Shown one piece after another: positions 12,395-24,603 of a stretch of 64,000 nt of DNA. The stretch lies in the NCBI GenBank assembly GCA_029962745.1, contig CM057156.1:34101733-34165732 (forward strand), in the 5' to 3' direction. A program made the translations under genes and the position numbers. The notes beneath the pieces are model-generated. The model had not been told where the DNA came from and did no database searches. It saw only the letters and a list, made by a program, of their open reading frames with translations. The first letter of the stretch is position 1. Every line of letters starts with the position of its first letter. The DNA comes from Echinometra lucunter. Its lineage: Eukaryota > Echinodermata > Echinoidea > Camarodonta > Echinometridae.

Positions 12395-13051
12395 TTAAAA
12401 TAGATGTCATGCCTGTAGGAATGGAGCTCCAAACATGTGGGGCAGAAACACAAAATGGCCGATCGCCACAGGATCTCCTGGAACACACTTCTTTGTATCG
12501 ATTGGTCCTAAGCGGAGATCAGAGCTGAAGGAACTCTTTACCTTGATCATGTGCATCAATGTAGCTAGGAGCCTCATTTAACTTGATTCTGTAGACTTTA
12601 GATAGCTGATGATGCTGTGATGATATGATTCTGTGTATTCTGCTGTCTTATATTCAATCAGCATTATCCCTGAAAGTCAGAAGGGTATTAATTCATTTTA
12701 TTTTCCACAGAGAGTTAACATCCTACCTGCTTTTAGTAGACCCTAGTTGACATGAGCAATGGTTCCTTGTAATTTGTGCAGTAAAGCCTCATTCAGAAGA
12801 TGTCCACCCCCCCCCCCCCCCCATGGCAAACCTGAGCATTTTTGTATGTGTGTGAGTGTGTGTGTTCTCTGGCATGGTGAACCACATCACCTATGATAAT
12901 AAGATGCACAATAAGACATCAATGCTCATTAAATCATTAATGGTCAAATGGAAGACAGTTTCACCAAAAGTTGCGCAGATAAACTTGCCTCCAGGAGGCA
13001 AAACAGAAAATTTGGCACAGCGTTTTTTTTTTGTTTTTTTTTGTCTCATAT

Positions 13052-13457
13052 ACCATTCGTGACAGAGGTCCACATTTTGTGGTTTGACCTAATATCTTTT
13101 AATGCAAAGCCCTAAAAATTATACCAAATACATGAGCAGAAAGAGCAAAAAATTCTACACAAACTGCCCATTTTGGTTGCATCAATATTCATTGTTTGAT
13201 GCTGAATTTTTTTTTAAAGGAAAATAAGCATTAAAATCCTTAAATTGGCAATGCGATGAAAATGTTAAAATTACTGTTTTTCCCTGCAAATTGGCAACTT
13301 TATGACTTCTCATCATATATTCTGTCAATTTATATTTATTGCAGATACATGACGTTTTATAAGAAAAATGTAGCACTAAAATAAAAAGTTGGTGTTGCCA
13401 ATTTGAAGAATAAAAGCTGATCAAATTAAGCTTTAAATAATTCCTGTCACGAATGGG
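13052..13457 (-). mobile_element. piggyBac-like MITE, family A
   Basis: About 406 bp with inverted ends CCCATTCGTGACAG; the right end is followed by TTAA, while the left flank is mutated to TATA. The matching element in duplication copy 2 is at 20184-20589. CCC/GGG termini and TTAA targets are typical of piggyBac elements. It has no transposase frame. Confidence 0.8.
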
Positions 13458-14241
13458 TTAAGAAAAAAAAAAAACTTTGGTGGTTTACTGCAGAGGTTTA
13501 TAGCTTCATATGTGAACAAGCCTTCAGTCTCCAATCAGACAATTCAGTCTATGATATGAAACAAAATTTTTCTTTTGTGTATTGAAAGTGATCAGAACCT
13601 CTTCATGCAGGAAATCATAAAAATATGTATAAAAGATATTACCAGATGCCTGTAATGTCATTGCAGTGTCATTCAATTTAACTGATTTTTAAGTTTGTAC
13701 ATATCCCAATACAGATGACTTGAAGGCTTGTGGTATATTCAAGCATATGAACTAATTGCAGGGGATGTATGCATTGGATTTAGATGTCGTTATGAGAAAA
13801 GAAAGTGAAACTTCATGTATGTTTAAGTCATTACCTGCATATTATCAATAATATTTTTTATACAAGATTACAGACAGAAACAGGAAATTTGGTTGTTTAG
13901 TTGTCATAGCATTGATAAGGAGATGTGAAACCAGACTGTGAAAGAATATTGATGGAATCATGTTTCTTGATATCTGAGATATAATTAAAGTACTTAAACA
14001 TAATTCTGTAATATTTTTTTTTCATATTCGCTTAAAAGATCATTAGTCCATATGAGATCATATTTATAATAATTCAATGATTAGGTATTTTGAAGATTGA
14101 TAAAATTATTGTGTCAGCTAAATTCTGAAGAAAAAAATGATTGTAGAAAATGTTGATGGTTACAGTGTATTTAGAGAAAGAGAGATATAGAGTTCTATCC
14201 TGTTATTCTAATGGACATACATGCTGAAATTCCAAGATTAA

Positions 14242-14729
14242 AGGCATTGGCTAACTTTGTGAGTAGCTGATTTAAAAAAATTCTCAAACTAAGATGAAAC
14301 ATGTGTATGAGTACTTGTATTTGTACTAAAAAACCCTGAAACCAACCATAATTTGGAATGAAAAAGTGTAAGTTAGACGCAAACGGCGATTTTATTATCC
14401 TTCGTCTCACGAGACAATCACTAAGAGGACCACTTTGCTTGAATTTTAAAATGCCGTTATGTACCTCCCGCAGCGTGATACGCCCATACACACAGTACGG
14501 TAAGTGAGTCATACGTGCATGCGCACTCCTTATGTCTATTCTGTGCAACCGACCCTCGTATATTTTTTAAACATTGGTTCACATTTTTGATATTTAAAAA
14601 AACTTCCTGTGGATATTATACTTTGAAACTTTCAGACTGGTATTTTTACACTATAACCCTTATGTTTATCCCATTTTCAGGTACCAAAACAAGATTTTAA
14701 AAAAATCATAACAATGTTAACCAATGTCT
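14242..14729 (+). mobile_element. TTAA-flanked MITE, family B
   Basis: A 488-bp element between TTAA sites at 14238-14241 and 14730-14733, nearly identical in sequence to the element at 11906-12394. It is shared with duplication copy 2 (21378-21865), so this insertion predates the split of the two copies. Confidence 0.85.
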
Positions 14730-15621
14730 TTAACAAAAGATATTGGCCTAAAAGTATAGAAGAACTGTCACATTTAAGTCACGAAGTCATTGTCAATAAG
14801 AATAGGATATAAACTAGCTGAAGACAATGGGATTGCAGTGCAGTGACCTATCTAATACTGATTTCCTTCCTACTGTAAGAAACATGTCTATTGTCACTGT
14901 TAGTTTATGAAATACACATGTACATGTATATGTACCTGAAACTCTATAAGGTTGTACATTATACCTTTAAGATGAGTACAATTTTGTATGAAGTTTTGCT
15001 TGCTTAGTGTCATTAGGTTGTGAATGTATGGTTAATTGATTTTTTGTGTGCCATCTTGTATTAAAGGTTGACCATGCTGTTTCACCAATATTTGTCATTT
15101 AGCATTCATGGTAAACTGTACTAAGCTCCAAGATTCTGTATTTTTTTCATGTTTGCTAAGAAGATCAATAGTTGTTGTAGATCATATTAGTGATAATTCA
15201 GTGGTTAGGTATTTTGAAGATTAATATGATTATTGTGCCAGCTAAATTTTGAAGAAACAAAGTTACATGTACAAAGATGCCAATTTGTGACTCCTTGTAA
15301 TGACTGATTTCTGTTTTTGAATGATCAAAAATTGTTAAAAATTGTAATTTTGCTGCCCCCTACTAAATTTTTCTCATTGTTATCTACCAATTTACCCTTT
15401 TCATTTAGAGTGCTTGCAACTTACCAAAAGTTTTGTTAGCTTTTTATTTTTCCAGGATTTTTTATACAAAAATGTATTTAAAGAGGGATGAATCATGCAG
15501 ATATATTCTATTACAGCTTGTACAGTTGAATTCGTGAATCAATACTTTCGCAAGTAGATCAGTTTAGTTATGATTATGATATGAAGTTCTATTGTGACAT
15601 CATGGATATATCTCTTTATTA

Positions 15622-15988
15622 CGGTGGCCCTGAAGTACGCTCGACAACAGGTCATGTGCAACGTGAATTTCACATCCCAGGTCCTGAACTTCGCATCCCA
15701 ATTCATGAAATTCACGACCCGCGGTGCGAAATTTATGACCCGTGGCGCAAACTTTGCATCCCAAGTCATGAAATTCACGACCCGCGGTGTGAAATTCAGG
15801 ACCCGTGGCGCGAACTTTGCATCCCAGTCCTGAATTTCGCACCGTGGGTCGTGAATTTCACGACTTGGGATGCAAAGTTTGTGCCATGGGACATGAATTT
15901 CATAACCTTGGATGCAAAGTTCAGGACCTGGGATGCGAAATTCACGTCGCACATGACCTGTTGTCGAACGTACTTCAGGGCCACCATA
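15622..15988. mobile_element. Palindromic transposon with 8-bp target duplication
   Basis: A 367-bp element flanked by exact CTTTATTA repeats (15614-15621 and 15989-15996). Duplication copy 2 has a single CTTTATTA at 22754-22761 and no element. The ends GGTGGCCCTGAAGTACG are inverted over more than 45 bp, and the interior is built of repeated near-palindromic modules with GAAATTCACGACCCGCGG, so both strands give open frames of about 160 codons. Those frames are by-products of the repeat. An 8-bp duplication fits hAT-type transposition, but the family was not identified from a transposase. Confidence 0.85.
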
Positions 15989-16298
15989 CTTTATTATGTC
16001 ACAGAGATCATAACTAGTGATCAAGTCAGCATGTCATTTATTGTATGTAAAAACTACAGCATTGAGATCTGATTGCAATCTGAATACTATCATGGAGTTT
16101 TTATTATAAACATTGCTATTTCCTATTCATTGGTTTCATGTAGTGATGTGATAGGTAATTACACATTGTATGGTGCATAATATTCTGTTAAATTTTCACC
16201 TGTAGCAGTTAATCCAATTTTCCTGAAATCAGGAAAGAGGTTTATTTTAAACTTTGGTCTGTATCATGGCTTAAAACTCTGCCAATTCTGTTCTTACT

Positions 16299-16360
16299 GT
16301 GAGGCATCCAACCAGGATAGGTCATTATCAGGGATAACAGGAATCACTTGCAGGCAACTT
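16299..16360 (+). pseudogene. Decayed echo of the linker exon (copy 1)
   Basis: GTGAGGCATCCAACCAGG and the following AACAGGAATCACTTGC align base by base, with many substitutions, to the first 60 nt of the functional exon at 16492 (GTGAGACACCTGACCAAGG, then AACAGGAATTGCTTGC). The 30 bases upstream also resemble that exon's acceptor region. There is an in-frame stop and no AG acceptor. It seems to be a fossil of an old local duplication. Confidence 0.55.
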
Positions 16361-16491
16361 GTACTATGAATAAATGAAATAATGACTCTTAAACTCTTCT
16401 CTCCTCATCGCCTTCTCAACTGGTTTACAGTCCAATAAAATGATGTATCTAGAAAGATGACTCTTAAACTATTCCAATTTTTTTTTTCTAG

Positions 16492-16719
16492 GGTGAGACA
16501 CCTGACCAAGGCAGGTTACTACCAGGTCAACAGGAATTGCTTGCTGACATCTTACAGAAGGAATCAGTACGGAAGCAGAACCATGGTAAACCAGTAGGAC
16601 AAGTAGGACATAGGAGAGGAAGTCTTCCTGGTATTTCCTTCTCATCTCAAGCTACTCCAGGACGCAGGCGTGGGAGCTCATTTACTGATGGACCACATCA
16701 GTATACAGATAACACATAT
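16492..16719 (+). CDS. STAP-like adaptor exon: PH-SH2 linker (copy 1)
   Basis: A 228-nt phase 0 exon (76 codons) between acceptor TTTTTTTTCTAG and donor GTAAGT. It starts GETPDQGRLLPGQQELLADI; vertebrate STAP proteins have LLPGQ followed by a Leu/Glu-rich helix at the same place, just after the PH domain, and this is the best linker-level evidence for the family. The rest is polar and probably disordered, with two basic-directed serine motifs (RRGSL and RRRGSS) that fit PKA/AKT-like phosphorylation sites, and ends in HQYTDNTY, a possible phosphotyrosine region. The sequence reappears at 24723-24950 with three silent differences; the two are probably alleles. Confidence 0.85.
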
Positions 16720-16924
16720 GTAAGTCATATATCTCTTTTTGATTTTATTTAATTCAGGTTTTTTATTTCCAACATTAGAATAGATAACCAATCATTTTTT
16801 TTTATTGCTCATATTTGAAGATTTAAGCAGAAAATTAGGTATTTAGAAAATAATATGGTCACCGATTGTGTGCTTGAATCATGAATACACATGTATTAGG
16901 TAACAAGTCACTTAAATTTTTTTT
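16720..16924 (+). other. Intron start, ends in assembly gap
   Basis: Donor GTAAGT and 200 bp of intron matching 24951-25155, cut off by the gap in a T run. Confidence 0.8.
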
Positions 16925-17424
16925 NNNNNNNNNNNNNNNNNNNNNNNNNNNNNNNNNNNNNNNNNNNNNNNNNNNNNNNNNNNNNNNNNNNNNNNNNNNN
17001 NNNNNNNNNNNNNNNNNNNNNNNNNNNNNNNNNNNNNNNNNNNNNNNNNNNNNNNNNNNNNNNNNNNNNNNNNNNNNNNNNNNNNNNNNNNNNNNNNNNN
17101 NNNNNNNNNNNNNNNNNNNNNNNNNNNNNNNNNNNNNNNNNNNNNNNNNNNNNNNNNNNNNNNNNNNNNNNNNNNNNNNNNNNNNNNNNNNNNNNNNNNN
17201 NNNNNNNNNNNNNNNNNNNNNNNNNNNNNNNNNNNNNNNNNNNNNNNNNNNNNNNNNNNNNNNNNNNNNNNNNNNNNNNNNNNNNNNNNNNNNNNNNNNN
17301 NNNNNNNNNNNNNNNNNNNNNNNNNNNNNNNNNNNNNNNNNNNNNNNNNNNNNNNNNNNNNNNNNNNNNNNNNNNNNNNNNNNNNNNNNNNNNNNNNNNN
17401 NNNNNNNNNNNNNNNNNNNNNNNN
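16925..17424. other. Assembly gap of exactly 500 N
   Basis: A run of 500 Ns. The second gap in the window has the same length, so it is likely a fixed-size placeholder and not a measured distance. It separates the two copies of duplication A. Confidence 0.98.
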
Positions 17425-17480
<56 letters not shown>

Positions 17481-19529
17481 TTATTCTTTTAAATTGAGGT
17501 TAACAGCTCAAATTATTCAATTTATATCTTAAGGATTGCTGTAGACTATACATTGTTTCATGGGGGTACTAACTAAATTCATCTCCATGTCCAGAGACAT
17601 CATACAACCCTCCAGGGTATTAATAACAACATGGCTACTTCCTTCTTACACCCTTGTTGATGTTCACTTCATATTTCTTTGGCATTTTGTCAACTTCAGA
17701 AGATTTTTTTACGGTAACCATTTTTTTGCAAAACATTAGGAACATGGTGGGAAGTATTTTGTGAGAAATGTAGATCCATTGTGTTATACCTGCATACATG
17801 TATGTGTATAATCAGTTCAAACTTATGTTTACCAATTTTTTTAATATTTATGTATTTATTAGAGAAATCATAGAGAATCATAATATTTACATGTGATTTA
17901 CATGATAAACCAATGTTTACTAGTAATTCAATTTATAGTTTTCATATTTGAAAATTCTGTGTGAAATTGATTTCATCAGCTGGTATTTTATTTCAGGTAA
18001 TTTTCATAGAACTACTGTTTTCAATGCAGATTATGTACTTGTACATTGTTGTGTTAAGGAATATTTTCTTTTGTTTTCTCATGTGTGCATTAATAATTGT
18101 ATATTCATAACACAGCAATTTTCTGCAGTGCAGTGTAGTGTAATAATTTCTGAAATATTTTTTTAGGTTTAAAGTGACAAGTTCTGAAAATTCCTGTTTA
18201 CTTTAGGGTTGTTCAGTTGAATATTAGAATAATAATATTGAGGAAAATTAAAAGGTTACAGAGCTTATAATATAGCTGTTCTACATATTTTGTAAAAAGT
18301 GATAGATTAATCCTTGACCCGATATGTATTAGTGAAAATAAATGCAGTGATTGCTGGCACACTGTGAGCTGCAATCCGTTGATATGAACCTTGAAACAAG
18401 CAAAGTTCATTGACAAACAAAAACTGTGTTCTGTTTGAAATCTTGTCAATGAGAACAACTTGTTCCCTTTTTGTGAAAAAAGTCCCCCCCCCCCATGCAC
18501 AGATAATCAAAAGAAAGAGAGAAAAAGGATAAAGGCGATTAAAATTACTCTTGGATGTACGGAAAGTGAGATTACACTACATGTATCCGACAGAAGGAAT
18601 CTAGCATAGTATTTAAGCCTTTCTAACACCATTCTTAAAAGAGAGAGAGAGAAAACAGAGAAATAAACATACAAGCAACCACAACATTTATCTGCATCCT
18701 AAAATGTTCATCAAATATTAAAACTGAAGAACAAGTCACATGAGAAATACTATACTAGTAGATATCCTGCATACTGCATACTGTTCTGTGATATTATAGC
18801 TTTGTGATACATCACTGGAGACGTACTGCCAACATACACCATACTGTGCAGTATTGACATGAATACCATTTTATTGTAATGCTGGTATTTATAAAAGCAG
18901 TGGAGTGTGAAAGAGGTAATAAAAGAACTGTTATGCAGATTGTAGAGCACTGTTCTAAATGCAATATGATAGTGCAGAAAAAATGGGGAATTTGGCAATG
19001 CGTATTGCAACAGAACACTTGATGAGCAATTTTTTCGTTAGACACACAGACAACATATATTTATGTATTATGATATTCAACATTTTCTATGATGTCAATG
19101 CAAAACTGTAGCACTTCTATATTAAAGAATCAAACATTTGACAATATAGAGGCTCATTGTAGAAGCATCATGAAGAAGGAACAAATTTGAGAATACGTGT
19201 ACATGGATTTATAAGGGTGTGTTATGAATGAAAGCCCTGTTGCTTGCTAATCTTAATGCAGTCTCATAAAGGCTAATTATGCTTTGTGATGATAATAAAT
19301 AATTATTATGATAATGATAATAATAATTTCATATTTATATACCACAAAAATCTGCCTGAAGAGACACCCGTGGCACACAAACAAGCATCAAGTAATCAAA
19401 TAATGATATACAATCACGCAGCATTTAACAAAAATATGACGAAAGAAGATGCATTAACTAATCATCAGGCCCTAATAGTACGCCCTCTTCATTAGGAAGG
19501 TTTCCAGTTCTTTTGAAAGTTCTTGACAG

Positions 19530-19533
19530 TTAA
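19530..19533. other. Empty TTAA site matching the insertion at 11906-12394
   Basis: CAGTTAAAATAGATG is uninterrupted here; in copy 1 the same flanks surround a 489-bp element with duplicated TTAA. Confidence 0.85.
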
Positions 19534-20183
19534 AATAGATGTCATGCCTGTAGGAATGGAGCTCCAAACATGTGGGGCAGAAACACAAAATGGCCGATCG
19601 CCCCAGGATCTCCTGGAACACACTTCTTTGTATCGGTTGGTCCTAAGCGGAGATCAGAGCTGAAGGAACTCTTTACCTTGATCATGTGCATCAATGTAGC
19701 TAGGAGCCTCATTTAACTTGATTCTGTAGACTTTAGATAGCTGATGATGCTGTGATGATATGATTCTGTGTATTCTGCTGTCTTATATTCAATCAGCATT
19801 ATCCCTGAAAGTCAGAAGGGTATTAATTCATTTTATTTTCCACAGAGAGTTAACATCCTACCTGCTTTTAGTAGACCCTAGTTGACATGAGCAATGGTTC
19901 CTTGTCATTTTTACAGTAAAGCCTCATTCAGAAGATGTCCACCCCCCCCCCCCCATGGCAAACCTGAGCATTTTTGTATGTGTGTGAGTGTGTGTGTTCT
20001 CTGGCATGGTGAACCACATCACCTATGATAATTAGATGCACAATAAGACATCAATGCTCATTAAATCATTAATGGTCAAATGGAAGACAGTTTCACCAAA
20101 AGTTGCACAGATAAACTTGCCTCCAGGAGGCAAAACAGAAAATTTGGCACAGCGTTTTTTTTTTGTTTTTTTTTGTCTCATAT

Positions 20184-20589
20184 ACCATTCGTGACAGAGG
20201 TCCACATTTTGTGGTTTGACCTAATATCTTTTAATGCAAAGCCCTAAAAATTATACCAAATACATGAGCAGAAAGAGCAAAAAATTTTACACAAACTGCC
20301 CATTTTGGTTGCATCAATATTCATTGTTTGATGCTGAAATTTTTTTTAAAGGAAAATAAGCATTAAAATCCTTAAATTGGCAGTGCGATGAAAATGTTAA
20401 AATTACTGTTTTTCCCTGCAAATTGACAACTTTATGACTTCTCATCATATATTCTGTCAATTTATATTTATTGCAGATACATGATGTTTTATAAGAAAAA
20501 TGTAGCACTAAAATAAAAAGTTGGTGTTGCCAATTTGAAGAATAAAAGCTGATCAAATTAAGCTTTAAATAATTCCTGTCACGAATGGG
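20184..20589 (-). mobile_element. piggyBac-like MITE, family A (copy 2 allele)
   Basis: Counterpart of 13052-13457 with scattered substitutions. Right end is followed by TTAA; the left flank carries the same TATA change, confirming one shared insertion. Confidence 0.8.
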
Positions 20590-21377
20590 TTAAGAAAAAA
20601 AAAAAAAACTTTGGTGGTTTACTGCAGAGGTTTATAGCTTCATATGTGAACAAGCCTTCAGTCTCCAATCAGACAATTCAGTCTATGATATGAAACAAAA
20701 TTTTTCTTTTGTGTATTGAAAGTGATCAGAACCTCTTCATGCAGGAAATCATAAAAATATGTATAAAAGATATTACCAGATGCCTGTAATGTCATTGCAG
20801 TGTCATTCAATTTAACTGATTTTTAAGTTTGTACATATCCCAATACAGATGACTTGAAGGCTTGTGGTATATTCAAGCATATGAACTAATTGCAGGGGAT
20901 GTATGCATTGGATTTAGATGTCGTTATGAGAAAAGAAAGTGAAACTCCATGTATGTTTAAGTCATTACCTGCATTTTATCAATAATATTTTTTATACAAG
21001 ATTACAGACAGAAACAGGAAATTTGGTTGTTTAGTTGTCATAGCATTGATAAGGAGATGTGAAACCAGACTGTGAAAGAATATTGATGGAATCATGTTTC
21101 TTGATATCTGAGATATAATTGAAGTACTTAAACATAATTCTGTAATATTTTTTTTTCATATTTGCTTAGAAGATCATTAGTGTATATGAGATCATATTTA
21201 TAATAATTCAATGATTAGGTATTTTGAAGATTGATCAAAATTATTGTGTGAGCTAAATTCTGAAGAAACAAAATGATTGTAAAAAATGTTGATGATTACA
21301 GTGTATTTAGAGAAAGAGAGATATAGAGTTCTATCCTGTTATTCTAATGGACATGCATGCTGAAATTCCAACATTAA

Positions 21378-21865
21378 AGGCATTGGCTAACTTTGTGAGT
21401 AGCTGATTTAAAAAATTCTCAAACTAAGATGAAACATGTGTATGAGTACTTGTATTTGTACTCAAAAACCCTGAAACCAACCATAATTTGGAATGAAAAA
21501 GTGTAAGTTAGACGCAAACGGCGATTTTATTATCATTCGTCTCACGAGACAATCACTAAGAGGACCACTTTGCTTGAATTTTAAAATGCCGTTATGTACC
21601 TCCCGCAGCGTGATACGCCCATACACACAGTACGGTAAGGTGAGTCATACGTGCATACGCACTCCTTATGTCTATTCTGTGCAACCGACCCTCGTATATT
21701 TTTTAAACATTGGTTCACATTTTTGATATTTAAAAATACTTCCTGTGGATATTATACTTTGAAACTTTCAGACTGGTATTTTTACACTATAACCCTTATG
21801 TTTATCCCATTTTCAAGTACCAAAACAAGATTTTTTAAAAATCATAACAATGTTAACCAATGTCT
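21378..21865 (+). mobile_element. TTAA-flanked MITE, family B (copy 2 allele)
   Basis: Counterpart of 14242-14729, 488 bp, with TTAA at 21374-21377 and 21866-21869. Confidence 0.85.
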
Positions 21866-22753
21866 TTAACAAAAGATATAGGCCTAAAAGTATAGAAGAA
21901 CTGTCACATTTAAGTCACGAAGTCATTGTCAATAAGAATAGGATATAAACTAGCTGAAGACAATGGGATTGCAGTGCAGTGACCTATCTAATACTGATTT
22001 CCTTCCTACTGTAAGAAACATGTCTATTAGTATTGTTACTGTTAGTTTATGAAAGACACATGTACATGTACATGTACATGAAGCTCTATAAGGTTGTACA
22101 TTATACCTGTAAGATGAGTACAATTTTGTATGAAGTTTTGCTTGTTTAGTGTCATTAGGTTGTGAATGTATGGTTAATTGATTTTTGTGTGCCATCTTGT
22201 ATTAAAGGTTGACCACGCTGTTTCACCAATATTTTTCATTTAGCATTCATGGTAAACTGTACTAAGCTCCAAGATTCTGTATTTTTTTCATGTTTCTAAG
22301 AAGATCAATAGTTGTTGTAGATCATATTAGTGATAATTCAGTGGTTAGGTATTTTGAAGATTAATATGATTATTGTGCCAGCTAAATTTTGAAGAAACAA
22401 AGTTACATGTACAAAGATGCCAATTTGTGACTCCTTGTGATGACTGATTTCTGTTTTTGAATGATCAAAAATTGTTAAAAATTGTAATTTTGCTGCCCCC
22501 TACTAAATTTTTCTCAGTGTTATCTACCAATTTACCCTTTTCATTTAGAGTGCTTGCAACTTACCAAAAGTTTTGTTAGCTTTTTATTTTTCCAGGATTT
22601 TTTATACAAAAATGTATTTAAAGAGGGATGAATCATGCAGATGTATTCTATTACAGCTTGTACAGTTGAATTCGTGAATCAATACTTTCGCAAGTAGATC
22701 AGTTTAGTTATGATTATGATATGAAGTTCTATTGCGACATCATGGATATATCT

Positions 22754-22761
22754 CTTTATTA
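22754..22761. other. Empty site matching the insertion at 15622-15988
   Basis: A single CTTTATTA joins the flanks that in copy 1 are separated by the palindromic element and a duplicated CTTTATTA. Confidence 0.9.
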
Positions 22762-23057
22762 TGTCACAGAGATCATAACTAGTGATCAAGTCAGCATGTC
22801 ATTTATTGTATGTAAAAACTACACCATTGAGATCTGATTGCAATCTGAATATCATGGAGTTTTTATTATAAACATTGCTATTTCCTATTCATTGGTTTCA
22901 TGTAGTGATGTGATAGGTAATTACACATTGTATGGTGCATAATATTCTGTTTTTTCACCTGTAGCAGTTAATCCAATCTTTCTGAATTCAGGAAAGAGGT
23001 TTATTTGAAACTTTGGTCTGTATCATGGCTTAAAACTCTGCCAATTCTGTTCTTACT

Positions 23058-23123
23058 GTGAGGCATCCAACCAGGATACATGTAGGTCATTATCAGGGAT
23101 AATAGGAATCACTTGCAGAGGCA
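23058..23123 (+). pseudogene. Decayed echo of the linker exon (copy 2)
   Basis: Counterpart of 16299-16360, with a small ACATGT insertion. It aligns with the start of the functional exon but has no usable acceptor or frame. Confidence 0.55.
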
Positions 23124-23239
23124 ACTTGTACTATGAATAAATGAAATAATGACTCAAACTCTTCTCTCCTCATAGCCTTCTCAACTGGTTTACAGTCCTT
23201 TTTAGGACTTTACCCAATCTGAAGAAAGATACTCTCTAC

Positions 23240-24450
23240 TCTCTCCTACTCTATCTTGCCTCTCCCTTTCTCCTCCCTCTCAGCTTTCTCTACTCTCTCA
23301 AACTCACAGTCCTCTATCTTACCTCTCCATTTCTCCTCCCAATCAGCCTTCTCTACTCTCTCAAACTCACAGTCCTCTATCTTACCTCTCCATTTCTCCT
23401 CCCACTCAGCTTTCTCTACTCTCTCAAACTCACAGTCCTCTATCTTACCTCTCCATTTCTCCTCCACTCAGCTTTCTCTACTCTCTCAAACTCACAGTCC
23501 TCTATCTTACCTCTCCATTTTCTCCTCCCACTCAGCTTTCTCTACTCTATCAAACTCACAGTCCTCTATCTTACCCTCTCCATTTCTCCTCCCACTCAGC
23601 TTTCTCTACTCTCTCAAACTCACAGTCCTCTATCTTACCTCTCCATTTCTCCTCCCACTCAGCTTTCTCTACTCTCTCAAACTCACAGTCCTCTATCTTA
23701 CATCTCCATTTCTCCTCCCACTCAGCTTTCTCTACTCTCTCAAACTCACAGTCCTCTATCTTGCCTCTCCATTTCTCCTCCCACTCAGCTTTCTCTACTC
23801 TCTCAAACTCACAGTCCTCTATCTTGCCTCTCAATTTCTCCTCCCACTCAGCTTTCTCTACTCTCTCAAACTCACAGTCCTCTATCTTGCCTCTCCATTT
23901 CTCCTCCCCCTCAGCTTTCTCTACTCTCTCAAACTCACAGTCCTCTATCTTACCTTTCCATTTCTCCTCCCACTCAGCTTTCTCTAATCTCTCAAACTCA
24001 CAGTCCTCTATCTTACCTCTCCATTTCTCCTCCCACTCAGCTTTCTCTACTCTCTCAAACTCACAGTCCTCTATCTTACCTCTCCATTTCTCCTCCCCTC
24101 AGCTTTCTCTACTCTCTCAAACTCACAGTCCTCTATCTTACATCTCCATTTCTCCTCCCACTCAGCTTTCTCTACTCTCTCAAACTCACAGTCCTCTATC
24201 TTACCTCTCCATTTCTCCTCCCACTCAGCTTTCTCTACTCTCTCAAACTCACAGTCCTCTATCTTGCCTCTCCATTTCTCCTCCCACTCAGCTTTCTCTA
24301 CTCTCTCAAACTCACAGTCCTCTATCTTACATCTCCATTTCTCCTCCCCCTCAGCTTTCTCTACTCTCTCAAACTCACAGTCCTCTATCTTACCTCTCCA
24401 TTTCTCCTCCCACTCAGCTTTCTCTACTCTCTCAAACTCACAGTCCTTTT
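23240..24450. repeat. 63-bp minisatellite, about 19 units, open on both strands
   Basis: The spacing of AAACTCACAGTCC between units is 63 bp. The unit is CT-rich on the + strand. Because 63 is a multiple of three, long frames stay open: the minus strand reads a 21-residue unit containing KIEDCEFERVEKAEW, and the + strand reads a Ser/Leu-rich unit. Single-base indels (near 23464, 23520, 23575 and 24097) break both readings, and the array sits inside an intron and is missing in copy 1. I treat it as non-coding. AGTCCT...AGGACT palindromes flank it (about 23200 and 24447). Confidence 0.85.
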
Positions 24451-24534
24451 CAGGACTTAACCACATGGTGAACCGTAATTTCCGTAAACCTCAAGTACGT
24501 TACGACTCCAATATTCCAATATTATTTTTCATAG

Positions 24535-24603
24535 GGTGAGACACCTGACCAAGGCAGGCTCTATTACCAGGAATTGCTTGCTGACATTTTACAGAAGGAT
24601 TTT
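24535..24603 (+). pseudogene. Dead fragment of the linker exon, copy 2 only
   Basis: Directly after CATAG the sequence repeats the first part of the functional exon 190 bp downstream: GETPDQGR is intact, a 9-bp loss and changes turn LLPGQQ into LYYQ, ELLADILQK is intact, then DF and a TGA stop. The upstream TATTCCAATATT tract before the acceptor is also copied. There is no donor, so inclusion would terminate the protein after the PH domain. Duplication copy 1 lacks the whole segment. Confidence 0.75.

Larger units (their letters stand above)
9870..16924 (+). repeat. Large duplication A, copy 1 (probable haplotype 1)
   Basis: From the end of the TAG array to the gap, this sequence reappears in the same order and orientation at 17425-25155 with scattered substitutions and small indels. 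Copy 1 runs directly into a 500-N gap. Relative to copy 2 it has two extra transposons (11906-12394 and 15622-15988) and lacks about 1.46 kb around the minisatellite. It carries one linker exon of the STAP-like gene. The gap-bounded arrangement suggests unmerged alleles. Confidence 0.85.

Noticed and set aside
15539..16072. 161-163 codon frames on both strands
   Set aside because: They lie mainly on the palindromic transposon, which is absent in the other haplotype; the repeated peptide reflects DNA modules.
16881..17492. Long frames crossing the N runs (also 30627-31394)
   Set aside because: They are open only because Ns cannot encode stops.
23246..24471. Repetitive protein gene on either strand of the minisatellite
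   Set aside because: Frames are broken by single-base indels, the array is missing from the other copy and no exon context exists.
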